Assembly: GCF_900626135.1 (NCBI RefSeq) | Contig: NZ_LR130785.1 | Location: 62,001-126,000 of the forward strand | Source: Senegalia massiliensis | Lineage (GTDB): Bacteria > Bacillota > Clostridia > Tissierellales > SIT17 | Length of the DNA stretch: 64,000 bases | Direction: 5' to 3' | Shown: positions 36,752-45,736 of the stretch, piece by piece | How positions within the stretch are numbered: the stretch's first letter is position 1 | How the letters are laid out: the number at the start of each line of letters is the position of its first letter | The notes under the pieces: generated by a model | The model's input: the letters and a program-made list of their open reading frames with translations, nothing else | Told to the model about the DNA's origin: nothing | The model's database searches: none | Program-made: the position numbers and the translations under genes

Positions 36752-37693
36752 TTATTTTTTAAATATATCTCTTATAAAATCAAATATACTTTTACTTCTC
36801 TTTTCTTCAGGTATATTTATAGCTAAATCAGCCATTTTTAGTATTCCTTCCATAGATTTAGCTACTGCTATAAATCTTCCTGAATGACAAAATACAGAAT
36901 CTTCTACTCCAGTTATTTCTGCTAATTCATCATTTTCCTTTCCTGCCCAAGACTTAGGCAATTTTTTCTTATCAGTACCAGCCTTACCTCTTACTGTCTG
37001 AATAGCATAATTATCATCTTTAGGATATATTACAAATAATACTTCTTCTTTTTCATCTATATTTCTTAATATTTCTCCCCAAGGAGAGAATTGCTCTAAA
37101 ATTAATATCTTTGGAGTTGTTCTGTTTTCAAAAGCAGTTATAATATTTTCTTTAGATTTTATTACTGAAATCCTACTATTAAAAGTATTTTCAAATACTA
37201 TTTTTGCTAGTTTCACAGCTTCCATAAAAGCATCATCTATAGAATCATCTAAATACCAAGGAGGATTAAAATCTGATATTATTTTAGAAATATGCATAAT
37301 TGGTATATCTTGTTGAATTCTAACACCATTATCTAAAGCATCTATTCCTTCTATTAATACTCTATCAATATAGTAAAATATATCACTAACTTCTTCTTCA
37401 TTTAATGAATTTTCTTTAAACTTTATAATCTCTTTACCAAATTGTCTCCATATTAAACCACAAGCTGCATATGGTATTCCATTTTCTCTATATTTTTTCT
37501 CTATTCCATGATGGTCAAATTCTCCTCTACCTACATCATAAACAATATCTAGATTTTCTAATATATCATTGTCTCTAGTTCTTATTAATTCTATGTCAAA
37601 TATTTGTTTAAGTATTGCTGTAGCCATAACATCATCTGCATGGAATCTACCATTATGAGTACCTACTTTTTTAAATCTCTTTTGATTCGTCAT
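36752..37693 (-). CDS. MYG1 family (UPF0160) protein
   Basis: A 313-residue DHH-like metal hydrolase: THNGRFHADDVMATAIL at the N-terminus, DVGRGEFDHHG, and a C-terminal CHSGRFIAVAKS. Eukaryotic MYG1 is a 3'-5' RNA exonuclease; the bacterial role is not established. AAGGTG precedes the ATG. Single gene between two hairpin terminators. Confidence 0.9.
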   Translation of the reverse strand: MTNQKRFKKVGTHNGRFHADDVMATAILKQIFDIELIRTRDNDILENLDIVYDVGRGEFDHHGIEKKYRENGIPYAACGLIWRQFGKEIIKFKENSLNEEEVSDIFYYIDRVLIEGIDALDNGVRIQQDIPIMHISKIISDFNPPWYLDDSIDDAFMEAVKLAKIVFENTFNSRISVIKSKENIITAFENRTTPKILILEQFSPWGEILRNIDEKEEVLFVIYPKDDNYAIQTVRGKAGTDKKKLPKSWAGKENDELAEITGVEDSVFCHSGRFIAVAKSMEGILKMADLAINIPEEKRSKSIFDFIRDIFKK

Positions 37694-37710
37694 CTTATCA
37701 CCTTCTTAAA

Positions 37711-37745
37711 ATAAAATCTCTATCATGTCATGATAGAGATTTTAT
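37711..37745. terminator. Terminator of the exonuclease gene
   Basis: 17-bp inverted repeat ATAAAATCTCTATCATG and complement, followed on the minus strand by TTTTAAG; 50 bases past the xth stop. Confidence 0.8.
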
Positions 37746-37794
37746 AATTATATATTTCTATTTTTTACGAATTCTTTTTTATTATCCTTATTTT

Positions 37795-38550
37795 TTATAA
37801 TTCAATTTCAAGTTCTACAGGACAATGGTCACTTCCCATTATATGTGAATGAATTTTTGCATCTATTAAATCATTTTTTAATCTTTCAGAAACTACAAAA
37901 TAATCGATTCTCCATCCAGAATTTCTCTCTCTTGCTTTTCTCATATAACTCCACCAACTATATACTTCTTCTTTATCAGGATAAAAATGTCTAAATGTAT
38001 CTATAAAGTTAGCATTTAAGAGTTCTGTCATTTTTTCTCTTTCTGTATCTGTAAATCCAGCATTTTTCCTATTACTTGATGGATTTTTAAGATCTATTTC
38101 ATTATGTGCTACGTTTAAATCGCCACATAATATTACAGGCTTATTTTTATCTAATTCAATTAGATAATTTGTAAAATCATCTTGCCATCTAGCTCTATAA
38201 TCCAATCTTTCAAGACCTCTTTTTGAATTAGGTGTATAAACATTTACAAAATAAAATTTATCAAATTCAAGAGTTATTACTCTTCCTTCTTTATCATGTT
38301 CTTCTATCCCCAAGCCTTTAGTAAAAGATATAGGCTTTTTCTTTGTAAATACTGCTGTTCCAGAATAGCCTTTTTTTTCTGCATAGTTCCAATACTGATA
38401 ATACCCTTCTAAATCCAAATCAATTTGTCCCTCTTGTAATTTTATCTCTTGAAGTGCAAATATATCTGCATCTACTTCATTAAAATATTCTAAAAATCCT
38501 TTTCTTACACAGGCCCTAAGACCATTTACATTCCAAGATATCATTTTCAT
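37795..38550 (-). CDS. xth: Exodeoxyribonuclease III (AP endonuclease)
   Basis: A 251-residue EEP-family nuclease. SWNVNGLRACVRKGF, ALQEIKLQ, NVYTPNSKRG, LCGDLNVAHNEIDL and GSDHCPVELE are the metal and catalytic motifs. ATG 38550 has GGAG eight bases upstream; a GTG three codons earlier is less likely. Base excision repair; cytoplasmic. Divergent from the B12-sensor operon. Confidence 0.95.
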   Translation of the reverse strand: MKMISWNVNGLRACVRKGFLEYFNEVDADIFALQEIKLQEGQIDLDLEGYYQYWNYAEKKGYSGTAVFTKKKPISFTKGLGIEEHDKEGRVITLEFDKFYFVNVYTPNSKRGLERLDYRARWQDDFTNYLIELDKNKPVILCGDLNVAHNEIDLKNPSSNRKNAGFTDTEREKMTELLNANFIDTFRHFYPDKEEVYSWWSYMRKARERNSGWRIDYFVVSERLKNDLIDAKIHSHIMGSDHCPVELEIEL

Positions 38551-38655
38551 ATATATCACTCCAATTAAATATTAATGTCCATATAAATGATACCACTATT
38601 TACAGTAAAAAAACAATTATATTAAATATTCCATTTTGTGATATATTCCTTTTGT

Positions 38656-38705
38656 TTGTGGTATAATTATATTATATATTTTATTTCATTATAATTATAC
38701 CACAA
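38656..38705. promoter_or_regulatory. 15-bp dyad upstream of the B12-sensor operon
   Basis: Perfect inverted repeat TTGTGGTATAATTAT / ATAATTATACCACAA with a 20-base AT spacer, ending 21 bases before the sensor start codon. TATAAT hexamers lie in both arms. There is no T-run after it, so an operator is more likely than a terminator. Confidence 0.65.
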
Positions 38706-38726
38706 TATGTGATAGGAGTTGTTGTT

Positions 38727-39389
38727 ATGAAGAATTTTTATGAAAATTTCTTGAAATATCTAGAAATAGAGCATAGAGAAAAAGCTTTAAATTATATTTT
38801 AGAAAAATTAAATAATAATGAAATTGATATTGTTGATTTATATACTAAAATATTATCTCCTAGTTTAAACGAAGTTAATTACTGGGAAGATAAATCGTAT
38901 CATATTTGGAAGGAACATGTTCGTAGTTCAATAATTAGAACTATTATAGAAAATTGTTATCCTTATGTTATAAAAGAAAGAGATAATAAATATAAATTAC
39001 ATCACAAAAAAAGGATTGCAATAGTATGTCCTAGAGATGAACAACATGAATTAGGAGCACGTATGATAACAGACTTTTTTATTTTAGCAGGTTATGATTC
39101 AATATTTGTAGGAGGGAATACTCCAACAAAGGAATTCTTAAATGCATTAAATAAAATTGAACTGGATTATATAGCTATATCTGTTTCTAATTATTATAAT
39201 TTGGTAGAAGCATATAAAGCTATACAAGCTATAAAAAATATTAACAATGATATAAAAATATTAGTTGGTGGAAATGCTTTTAAAAATAAGAAAAAAACAT
39301 ATAAAGATATAGATGCAGATATGTACTTGGAAAGTTTTAATGATATCTTAAGCTTAGGAAAGGAAGATGCAAATGAAATTAGCTTTTAA
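38727..39389 (+). CDS. Stand-alone CarH-like cobalamin-binding protein
   Basis: A 220-residue protein with an N-terminal helical bundle (about 1-90) and a Rossmann B12 domain (about 95-220). It shows the Wx9EH motif (W53...E63-H64) and ExHxxG (E105-H107-G110 in DEQHELG) known from CarH-type AdoB12 photoreceptors, plus SVSNY and VGGNAF for the SxL and GG positions. H107 should be the lower cobalt ligand. The MerR DNA-binding domain normally in front is missing, and the residue after W53 is Glu, where Thermus CarH has the second histidine. ATG 38727 follows AGGAG. It overlaps the ABC permease gene by 17 bases. Confidence 0.87.
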   Translation: MKNFYENFLKYLEIEHREKALNYILEKLNNNEIDIVDLYTKILSPSLNEVNYWEDKSYHIWKEHVRSSIIRTIIENCYPYVIKERDNKYKLHHKKRIAIVCPRDEQHELGARMITDFFILAGYDSIFVGGNTPTKEFLNALNKIELDYIAISVSNYYNLVEAYKAIQAIKNINNDIKILVGGNAFKNKKKTYKDIDADMYLESFNDILSLGKEDANEISF

Positions 39390-40530
39390 AATTGCAGTAA
39401 GATTTTTAAAATCCAATAAAGGTCAAACTATTCTTATTGCACTTGGTATTGCCGTTGGAGTATCAGTTCAAATATTTATAGGTTCACTTATACAAGGTCT
39501 TCAAAAAGATTTAGTGGATAGTACAATTGGTAATTCATCACAAATAACAATAACTTCTGATTCAAATGACAGTGTAATAAGTAATTATGATGAAAAAGTG
39601 AAAACAATAAAAAATACAGATAATAGAATAAAAAATATATCTGTAGCTGCAGATGGTCCAGCACTTACTCGTAGTGACAAAAAAGATTATTCTTTACTTA
39701 TAAGAGGATTAAATATTGATAGTGCAAATGATATATATGATATAAATAAAAGGATCTATGAAGGTAAAAAGCCAAAAGGTAATGGTGAAGTTTTAATAGG
39801 TAAAGTCTTAAAAGAAGAATTAAATGCAGATTTAAATGAAACTATTGATGTTGTAACTAATTCAGGTAAAACAAAAGAAATAAAAATAGTAGGTTTTTTT
39901 GATTTAGGCGTAGCAACAATTAATGAATCTTGGATGATAACAACCCTTGAGACAGCTCAAAATTTATTTGAATTCAATGATGATATTACAAGTATAGAAA
40001 TGCAAGTAGAAGAAGTATTTCAGGCAGATGTTATTGCCAATAAAATTAAAGATACTCTAGGTGAAAATATTAAAATTACAAATTGGAAAGCTCAAAACGA
40101 AGAATTATTAAGTGGGTTAAATGGTCAAAGTATATCTAGCATAATGATTCAAGTTTTTGTTATTATATCAGTAGTTTTAGGTATAGCATCAGTCCTTGCT
40201 ATTACTGTTATACAAAAGTCTAAGCAACTTGGAATTCTTAAAGCAATGGGTATAAAAGATAAAACTGCTAGTTTGATATTCCTGTTTGAAGGATTACTTC
40301 TTGGAATAATTGGTGCAATACTTGGAGTAGCACTTGGACTTTTTATAAGTTATATGTTTACTCAATTTGCAGTAAATCCAGATGGATCACCTGTAGTAGC
40401 ATTATATATTGATCCTATATTTATTGTTATATCAACATTTATAGCAATAGCTGCGGCTGTTATTGCCGCACTTATACCAGCAAGACGCTCTTCAAAATTA
40501 AGTCCAATAGAGGTGATTAGAAATGGGTGA
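39373..40530 (+). CDS. MacB/LolC-type ABC transporter permease
   Basis: About 385 residues: one N-terminal membrane helix (about 20-40, ILIALGIAVGVSVQIFIG), a large external domain (about 41-255), and three C-terminal helices with the FtsX-like VIQKSKQLGILKAMG coupling segment, ending PARRSSKLSPIEVIRNG. This is the type VII, mechanotransmission fold that moves lipids, lipoproteins or peptides outward. ATG 39367 is an alternative start two codons earlier. Overlaps both the B12-binding gene and the ATPase gene. Confidence 0.9.
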   Translation: MKLAFKIAVRFLKSNKGQTILIALGIAVGVSVQIFIGSLIQGLQKDLVDSTIGNSSQITITSDSNDSVISNYDEKVKTIKNTDNRIKNISVAADGPALTRSDKKDYSLLIRGLNIDSANDIYDINKRIYEGKKPKGNGEVLIGKVLKEELNADLNETIDVVTNSGKTKEIKIVGFFDLGVATINESWMITTLETAQNLFEFNDDITSIEMQVEEVFQADVIANKIKDTLGENIKITNWKAQNEELLSGLNGQSISSIMIQVFVIISVVLGIASVLAITVIQKSKQLGILKAMGIKDKTASLIFLFEGLLLGIIGAILGVALGLFISYMFTQFAVNPDGSPVVALYIDPIFIVISTFIAIAAAVIAALIPARRSSKLSPIEVIRNG

Positions 40531-41212
40531 TAGTATTTTAAAATTAGAAAATATAGATAAAGTATATGGTGAAAAAATAAAAACAAAAGTATTACACAAT
40601 ATAAATTTAGAATTTGAACAAGGAACATTTAACTCAATAATAGGTGCCTCAGGTAGTGGTAAAAGTACACTTCTCAATATAATAGGTACACTAGATACAC
40701 CTACTGAAGGAAAAGTGATTATTGATGGTAAAAGAACTGACACTATGAAAAAAAATGAAATAGCTACTTTGCGAAATAAAACTATGGGGTTTATTTTTCA
40801 ATTCCATTATTTATTACCTGAATTTACAGCTCTAGAAAATGTGCTCATGCCATATAGAATAGGAGATAATAAGGTAACAAAAGAAGTAAAAAAAAGAGCT
40901 GAAGAGCTTATAGATTTTGTAGGATTAAGTGATGTAAAGAATAATTTAGCTACAGATATGTCTGGAGGGCAACAACAAAGAACTGCTGTTGCAAGAGCTC
41001 TTATAAATAAGCCTAAATTACTTTTAGCAGATGAACCAACTGGAAATCTTGATTCTGAATCAACTGAAAAAGTATATTCATTACTAAGAGATATAAGTAA
41101 AGAAATGAATACTACATTTATAGTTATAACACATGACAAAAAAATAGCTGAAAGAACAGATAGAATAATAGAATTAAAAGATGGAAAGATAAATATGGAT
41201 GTAGACAAATAA
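40523..41212 (+). CDS. MacB/LolD-type ABC transporter ATPase
   Basis: A 229-residue ATPase: Walker A IIGASGSGKSTLLN, Q-loop FIFQFHYLLPEF, signature MSGGQQQRTAVARAL, Walker B LLLADEPTGNLD, H-loop VITHD. It drives the adjacent permease. The start overlaps the permease end by 8 bases. The last codons and the stop are part of the terminator palindrome. Confidence 0.93.
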   Translation: MGDSILKLENIDKVYGEKIKTKVLHNINLEFEQGTFNSIIGASGSGKSTLLNIIGTLDTPTEGKVIIDGKRTDTMKKNEIATLRNKTMGFIFQFHYLLPEFTALENVLMPYRIGDNKVTKEVKKRAEELIDFVGLSDVKNNLATDMSGGQQQRTAVARALINKPKLLLADEPTGNLDSESTEKVYSLLRDISKEMNTTFIVITHDKKIAERTDRIIELKDGKINMDVDK

Positions 41213-41246
41213 AAGTTTGGCATTAATGCCAAACTTTTATTTGTCT
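41203..41246. terminator. 44-bp palindromic terminator overlapping two stop codons
   Basis: AGACAAATAAAAGTTTGGCA plus complement, perfect over 44 bases. It includes the ATPase stop TAA and touches the last base of the convergent ZIP gene stop; good T-runs on both strands. Confidence 0.88.
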
Positions 41247-42043
41247 TAGCCTAAGGCAACATCTAATGTCATCATTACAGCAAAACCAAGCATTGCTCCA
41301 ATTGTTGCTATATCTGTATGAGATTCTTGTTGAGCTTCTGGTATAAGCTCCTCTACTACAACATAAATCATTGCTCCTGCTGCAAATGCTAAAGCATATG
41401 GAAGTATTGGTCTCATTACAAGTACTGCAGCAGCTCCAAGTACTCCTGCTATTGGCTCAACTATTCCAGATGCCTGACCATACATAAAACTCTTTCTCCT
41501 GGACAATCCTTCACGTCTTAAAGGTATTGAAACTGCTGCTCCTTCAGGAAAATTCTGTATTCCTATTCCTATTGCAAGAGCTATAGCACCTGCTAAAGAA
41601 GCAGATGGTAAATTTGCTGCTGTTGCTCCAAAAGCAACCCCTACAGCTAATCCTTCTGGTATATTATGCAAAGTAACTGCAAATACTAATAGTATACTTC
41701 TTTGTAGACTTGTATTTATACCCTCAGCTTGTTGTCTAGGTTCACCTAAGTGTAAGTGAGGAAGCAATTTATCAACTATTAACAAAAATGCTCCTCCAGC
41801 TAAAAATCCTATTACAGCTGGTATAAATGATCCATCAGACATTTCTATTGCAGGTGCAAGTAATGACCAAAAGCTTGCAGCAATCATAACTCCTGCTGCA
41901 AAACCTAACATTCCATTTAATACATTTATATTAATCTTTTTAAAGAAAAATACAAGGGCAGCTCCAAGAGCAGTAAGTCCCCATGTAAATAACGTTGCAA
42001 ATAATGCTTGAACTACTGGATTTAATTCTAAAAACCAATTCAT
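41246..42043 (-). CDS. ZIP family metal transporter
   Basis: A 265-residue membrane protein with about eight helices. The metal-site helices read [13 protein letters not shown] and [19 protein letters not shown], as in ZupT/GufA members, and [11 protein letters not shown] follows. Imports zinc or other divalent metals. The ATG at 42043 has AAGGAG nine bases upstream; an earlier ATG in the frame overlaps that ribosome site. Confidence 0.93.
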   Translation of the reverse strand: MNWFLELNPVVQALFATLFTWGLTALGAALVFFFKKININVLNGMLGFAAGVMIAASFWSLLAPAIEMSDGSFIPAVIGFLAGGAFLLIVDKLLPHLHLGEPRQQAEGINTSLQRSILLVFAVTLHNIPEGLAVGVAFGATAANLPSASLAGAIALAIGIGIQNFPEGAAVSIPLRREGLSRRKSFMYGQASGIVEPIAGVLGAAAVLVMRPILPYALAFAAGAMIYVVVEELIPEAQQESHTDIATIGAMLGFAVMMTLDVALG

Positions 42044-42163
42044 ATATTTATTCTCCTTCATTTATATATTCAATTATTTTATTATATTATTGGATTAATT
42101 AAGTATATACCCATTGTAATATAATTGTAACTAAAAAATTAGCTTCAGCTAATAATCATCTAT

Positions 42164-42191
42164 TTGATATAATGTAAATATATGATAAAAT
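42164..42191 (+). promoter_or_regulatory. Possible promoter of the ATP-grasp operon
   Basis: TTGATA (42164-42169), 16-base spacer, TAAAAT (42186-42191), 49 bases before the start codon. Confidence 0.45.
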
Positions 42192-42239
42192 TAATAGAAC
42201 AAATTAGTTAATCTTATATACTTTAAAGGAAGTGAACTA

Positions 42240-43418
42240 ATGCAAAATAAAGCTGTTGTGCTTGGAGCAAACTATTATATAGGTCTTAGTATTATACGCT
42301 CCTTAGGAATAGAAGGTATAAATGTAACTGCTATTGACTATTCTAAGAAAGACACCTATGGTTTTCATTCTAAATATCTAAATGAAAAATTAATAGCTCC
42401 TCATTATAAGGAACATCCTGATGAATTAGTTGATTTTTTAATAAGTTATGCTAAAAAGCAAGATAAAAAACCCGTACTATTTCCTAGTGCTGATCCTTAT
42501 GTAGAATTTATAGATAAATATTTATATAAGTTAAAAAAATATTATCTTATACCTCAAAATGAAAAAGGACTATATACTACTGTCATGAATAAAGAATCTC
42601 TTCATAGATTAGCAGAAAAGCATAATATAGCTGTACCTGAAACAGTAAGACTTAATGAAGAAAATTATATAGAAAAGGTAGAAAGGATAATTAAATATCC
42701 ATGCATTGTAAAACCTGTAGATTCTCCTTCATTTGTAAGGAAATTTAAAATTAAACTCTTTAAAGTATATAATAGAGACGATCTAATAAATTCAATAAAA
42801 AAAGCAACAGATGAAAATTTAGAAGTTATAATTCAAAGAATAATACCTGGCTTTGATGATCATATGTACACATTTGATGCTTATGTAGATCAATATAATA
42901 AAGTTACTCATTGGATGACTTGTCAAAAGCTCCGTCAATATCCTATAAATTTTGGAGCTTCAGTTTATACAAGTCAAAAATACATACCAGAGTTATACCA
43001 TATAGCAGCTAATTTTTTAGAAGCTATAGGATTTAAAGGATTTTCAGAAATCGAATTTAAAAAAGATGCTGAAACTGGCAAATATTATCTAATAGAAATA
43101 AATGCGAGAACTACTAATTTAAATAGCCTTATATATAAATGTGGGCTCAATATGCCATATATAGCATATAGAGAATTAATAGGTGAACCTTTAAATCCAA
43201 AATCTATAAATTATGATACTAATTTAACTTTTTGGTATGCATATGAGGATTTACTTGCGGTAAAAGATTATATTAAAACTAAACAATTAACTTTTTTAAA
43301 AGTTTTATCATCTTATTTTAAACCAAAAGCATATGCAATATGGGATATAAAAGATCCGAAACCAGCAATATCATTTATGAACTCAAAATTTAAACATGCT
43401 AAAAATAAGTTTTTATAA
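42240..43418 (+). CDS. ATP-grasp carboxylate-amine ligase
   Basis: A 392-residue ATP-grasp enzyme: Rossmann-like start (VVLGANYYIGLSIIRSLG), ATP lysine in PCIVKPVDSP, a glycine-poor loop, and the metal motif FKKDAETGKYYLIEINARTT (EINAR). Family members join an amino acid to a carboxylate or amine acceptor; D-aspartate ligases of enterococci are one known type, and those also occur next to a racemase. First gene of a three-gene operon with a MurE-like ligase and an Asp/Glu racemase, spaced 17-19 bases. Exact substrates unknown. Confidence 0.82.
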   Translation: MQNKAVVLGANYYIGLSIIRSLGIEGINVTAIDYSKKDTYGFHSKYLNEKLIAPHYKEHPDELVDFLISYAKKQDKKPVLFPSADPYVEFIDKYLYKLKKYYLIPQNEKGLYTTVMNKESLHRLAEKHNIAVPETVRLNEENYIEKVERIIKYPCIVKPVDSPSFVRKFKIKLFKVYNRDDLINSIKKATDENLEVIIQRIIPGFDDHMYTFDAYVDQYNKVTHWMTCQKLRQYPINFGASVYTSQKYIPELYHIAANFLEAIGFKGFSEIEFKKDAETGKYYLIEINARTTNLNSLIYKCGLNMPYIAYRELIGEPLNPKSINYDTNLTFWYAYEDLLAVKDYIKTKQLTFLKVLSSYFKPKAYAIWDIKDPKPAISFMNSKFKHAKNKFL

Positions 43419-43437
43419 TATAGGAGATGAATAACCA

Positions 43438-45000
43438 ATGATTAAATTAAATGAACTTCTTAAATCAATAAATATAATTAATTCTTGGAATGAAAAAAAT
43501 ATTGACATAACAGGAATATCATATCATTCAAAAAAGGTTCAAAAGGGCAATATATTTGTATGCATAAAAGGATATAAAACTGATGGTCATAAGTATATAA
43601 TGAACGCAATCAACAATGGAGCAAGTGCATTAATTGTAGAAGAATATCAAGATGGATGGAATATCCCACAATATCAAGTATCAAATAGTAGAAAGGCACT
43701 AGCACATTTAAGTAGTCATTTTTATAATAACCCTTCGCGAAGTATGAAAATTATAGGAATTACTGCTACAAATGGAAAAACAACAACATCATTTATGACA
43801 GACAAAATACTTTCTGATAATGGATCTAATACAGGACTTATTGGAACAGTTATGAGTAAGTTTGGAGATGTGACTATACCTTCAATCTTAACAACTCCTG
43901 AATCATTAGATTTACAAAATTACTTTTACCAAATGAAAAATAAAAAAGTTTCACATGTAACAATGGAAGTTTCATCATCTTCTTTAGAATTAAATAGAGT
44001 TGAAAATGTAGACTTTGATATTGTTGCCTTTAATAATATAAGTAGAGAACATATTGATTTACATGGCTCCTTTGAAGATTATTTCAATGTGAAATCAAGT
44101 CTTATCACAAAGGCTAAAGAATCTGCTTGGGCAGTACTTAATATTGATTCACCTATGCTTAAAAATTTAATAGATAAAACTGAAGCAAATATTTTAACAT
44201 ATGGTGTTGAAAATAAAGATGGTGATTTATCATGTGAAGAACTAGATCTATCTACAGGTAGAGCAAGTTTCTATGTATCTATAAATAATCCTTTAAATCT
44301 AGGAGATATAAAATATGATAAAAGAAGATTTAAAATAAATTTATCAGTACCAGGATTCCATTCAGTATATAATTCAATGAGTGCTATTGCTATTGCTCTT
44401 TTATCTGGAGTTCCAATAAAAACTATTCAAAAAAGTTTAGAAAGTTTTGTTGGTGTTGAAAGACGTTTTCAATTTATATTTGAAGATAACTTTAAAATTA
44501 TAGATGACCACTTTGCAAATGTTGGAAATATAAATGTTACACTTGGCACTCTTCATAAGATGGTTTATAAAGATTTACATTTAGTATATGCAATAAGAGG
44601 CAGTCGTGGACCAATAGTAAATAAAGAAAATGCTGAAACAATAGCAAATTGGGCAGATAAATTAGGCTTCAAGAAAATAATAGCAACAAAAAGTACCTCT
44701 CATGTAACCGAAAAAGATAAAGTCACTCAAGAAGAATTAGATGTATTTATGGATATCATGAATAAAAATAATATAGAAGTAGAGTTGTATGATGAATTAC
44801 CTGATGCAATTAATAGTGGGCTTTCTCGTGCAAAAGACAGCGATGTAGTATTGCTGGCAGGGTGCCAAGGTATGGATTATGGTGCTCATATTGCACTTGA
44901 AATCATGCATGACTTAAGACCGGATATAAATAAAGACTTATTATATATACCTCTAAAAGATAGGGTAGCTGGTTCATCAAGTCTAGATATTATGGAATAA
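43438..45000 (+). CDS. MurE-like Mur ligase of unknown substrate
   Basis: A 520-residue three-domain Mur ligase. P-loop ITATNGKTTTS (about 108-118), MEVSSSSLEL in place of the usual MEVSSHAL, SREHIDLHGSFEDYFNVKSSL with the probable carbamylated lysine (about 219), and VERRFQ. The C-terminal domain lacks the DNPR motif of DAP-adding MurE and the usual DYAHTP is altered to DDHFANVG. So it is a divergent paralog. Neighbouring racemase and ATP-grasp ligase point to peptide-bond formation with a D-amino acid. Confidence 0.85.
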   Translation: MIKLNELLKSINIINSWNEKNIDITGISYHSKKVQKGNIFVCIKGYKTDGHKYIMNAINNGASALIVEEYQDGWNIPQYQVSNSRKALAHLSSHFYNNPSRSMKIIGITATNGKTTTSFMTDKILSDNGSNTGLIGTVMSKFGDVTIPSILTTPESLDLQNYFYQMKNKKVSHVTMEVSSSSLELNRVENVDFDIVAFNNISREHIDLHGSFEDYFNVKSSLITKAKESAWAVLNIDSPMLKNLIDKTEANILTYGVENKDGDLSCEELDLSTGRASFYVSINNPLNLGDIKYDKRRFKINLSVPGFHSVYNSMSAIAIALLSGVPIKTIQKSLESFVGVERRFQFIFEDNFKIIDDHFANVGNINVTLGTLHKMVYKDLHLVYAIRGSRGPIVNKENAETIANWADKLGFKKIIATKSTSHVTEKDKVTQEELDVFMDIMNKNNIEVELYDELPDAINSGLSRAKDSDVVLLAGCQGMDYGAHIALEIMHDLRPDINKDLLYIPLKDRVAGSSSLDIME

Positions 45001-45017
45001 AAAAGGTGAGTGAATGA

Positions 45018-45710
45018 ATGAATGATAAGGTTATAGGTATATTAGGTGGAATGGGACCTGAAGCTACTGCTGATTTATTTATAAAAATTATAAAGGCTAC
45101 AAAAGTAAATTCAGACCAAGATCATTTTAGGGTTATCATAGATAATAATCCTAAAATACCAGATAGAACAAAATATATATTAGGATTAGGTGAAAATCCA
45201 GTACAAGCTCTAATACAAACAGGTAGAAACTTAGAAAAATCTGGTGTAGATATAGCATGTATACCCTGCATTACTGCTCATTATTTTATAGAAGAAGTAC
45301 AGAGCAACTTAAAAATTCCAATCTTAAATTGCCTAGAACAAACTAATAAATATATAAAGCAGAATTACCCAAATATTAAAACCATTGGTGTACTTTCAAC
45401 TACTGGAACTATAAATATAAAATTATTTGAGAAGTACATTAAAAACATAAATCTAATTTATCCCGATAAAAATATTCAGAAATATAATGTAATGGAAGCT
45501 ATATATGGAGAAAAAGGGATAAAAAGTGGAAATATAGATAAATATCCTCTTAACTTATTACTACAGGCTAGTGAGCAACTTATAAAAAATGGAGCTGAAA
45601 TATTGATTTCTGGATGCACTGAAATCAATCTGGTGTTAAAGACTTCACATATATCTATACCTTTACTAGACCCCATGCAAATATTAGCAGATGATATAAT
45701 AAAAAGCTAA
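45018..45710 (+). CDS. Aspartate/glutamate racemase family protein
   Basis: A 230-residue racemase: GILGGMGPEATADLF start, first catalytic cysteine in IACIPCITAHYF, second in LISGCTEINLVL. Two-cysteine mechanism without cofactor. It can supply D-Asp or D-Glu for the two ligases upstream. The start codon is within a GAATGAATGAATGA run; only the ATG at 45018 is in frame. Confidence 0.88.
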   Translation: MNDKVIGILGGMGPEATADLFIKIIKATKVNSDQDHFRVIIDNNPKIPDRTKYILGLGENPVQALIQTGRNLEKSGVDIACIPCITAHYFIEEVQSNLKIPILNCLEQTNKYIKQNYPNIKTIGVLSTTGTINIKLFEKYIKNINLIYPDKNIQKYNVMEAIYGEKGIKSGNIDKYPLNLLLQASEQLIKNGAEILISGCTEINLVLKTSHISIPLLDPMQILADDIIKS

Positions 45711-45732
45711 TTCCAAAAGGAATTAGCTTTTT
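45701..45732. terminator. Bidirectional terminator
   Basis: AAAAAGCTAATTCC AAAA GGAATTAGCTTTTT; the left arm includes the racemase stop codon. Serves the convergent penicillin-binding protein gene too. Confidence 0.9.
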
Positions 45733-45736
45733 ATTA

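Noticed and set aside
45011-45024. GAATGAATGAATGA run as a phase-variation repeat
   Set aside because: Only about three units, and it spans the start codon and upstream bases; no evidence of switching.
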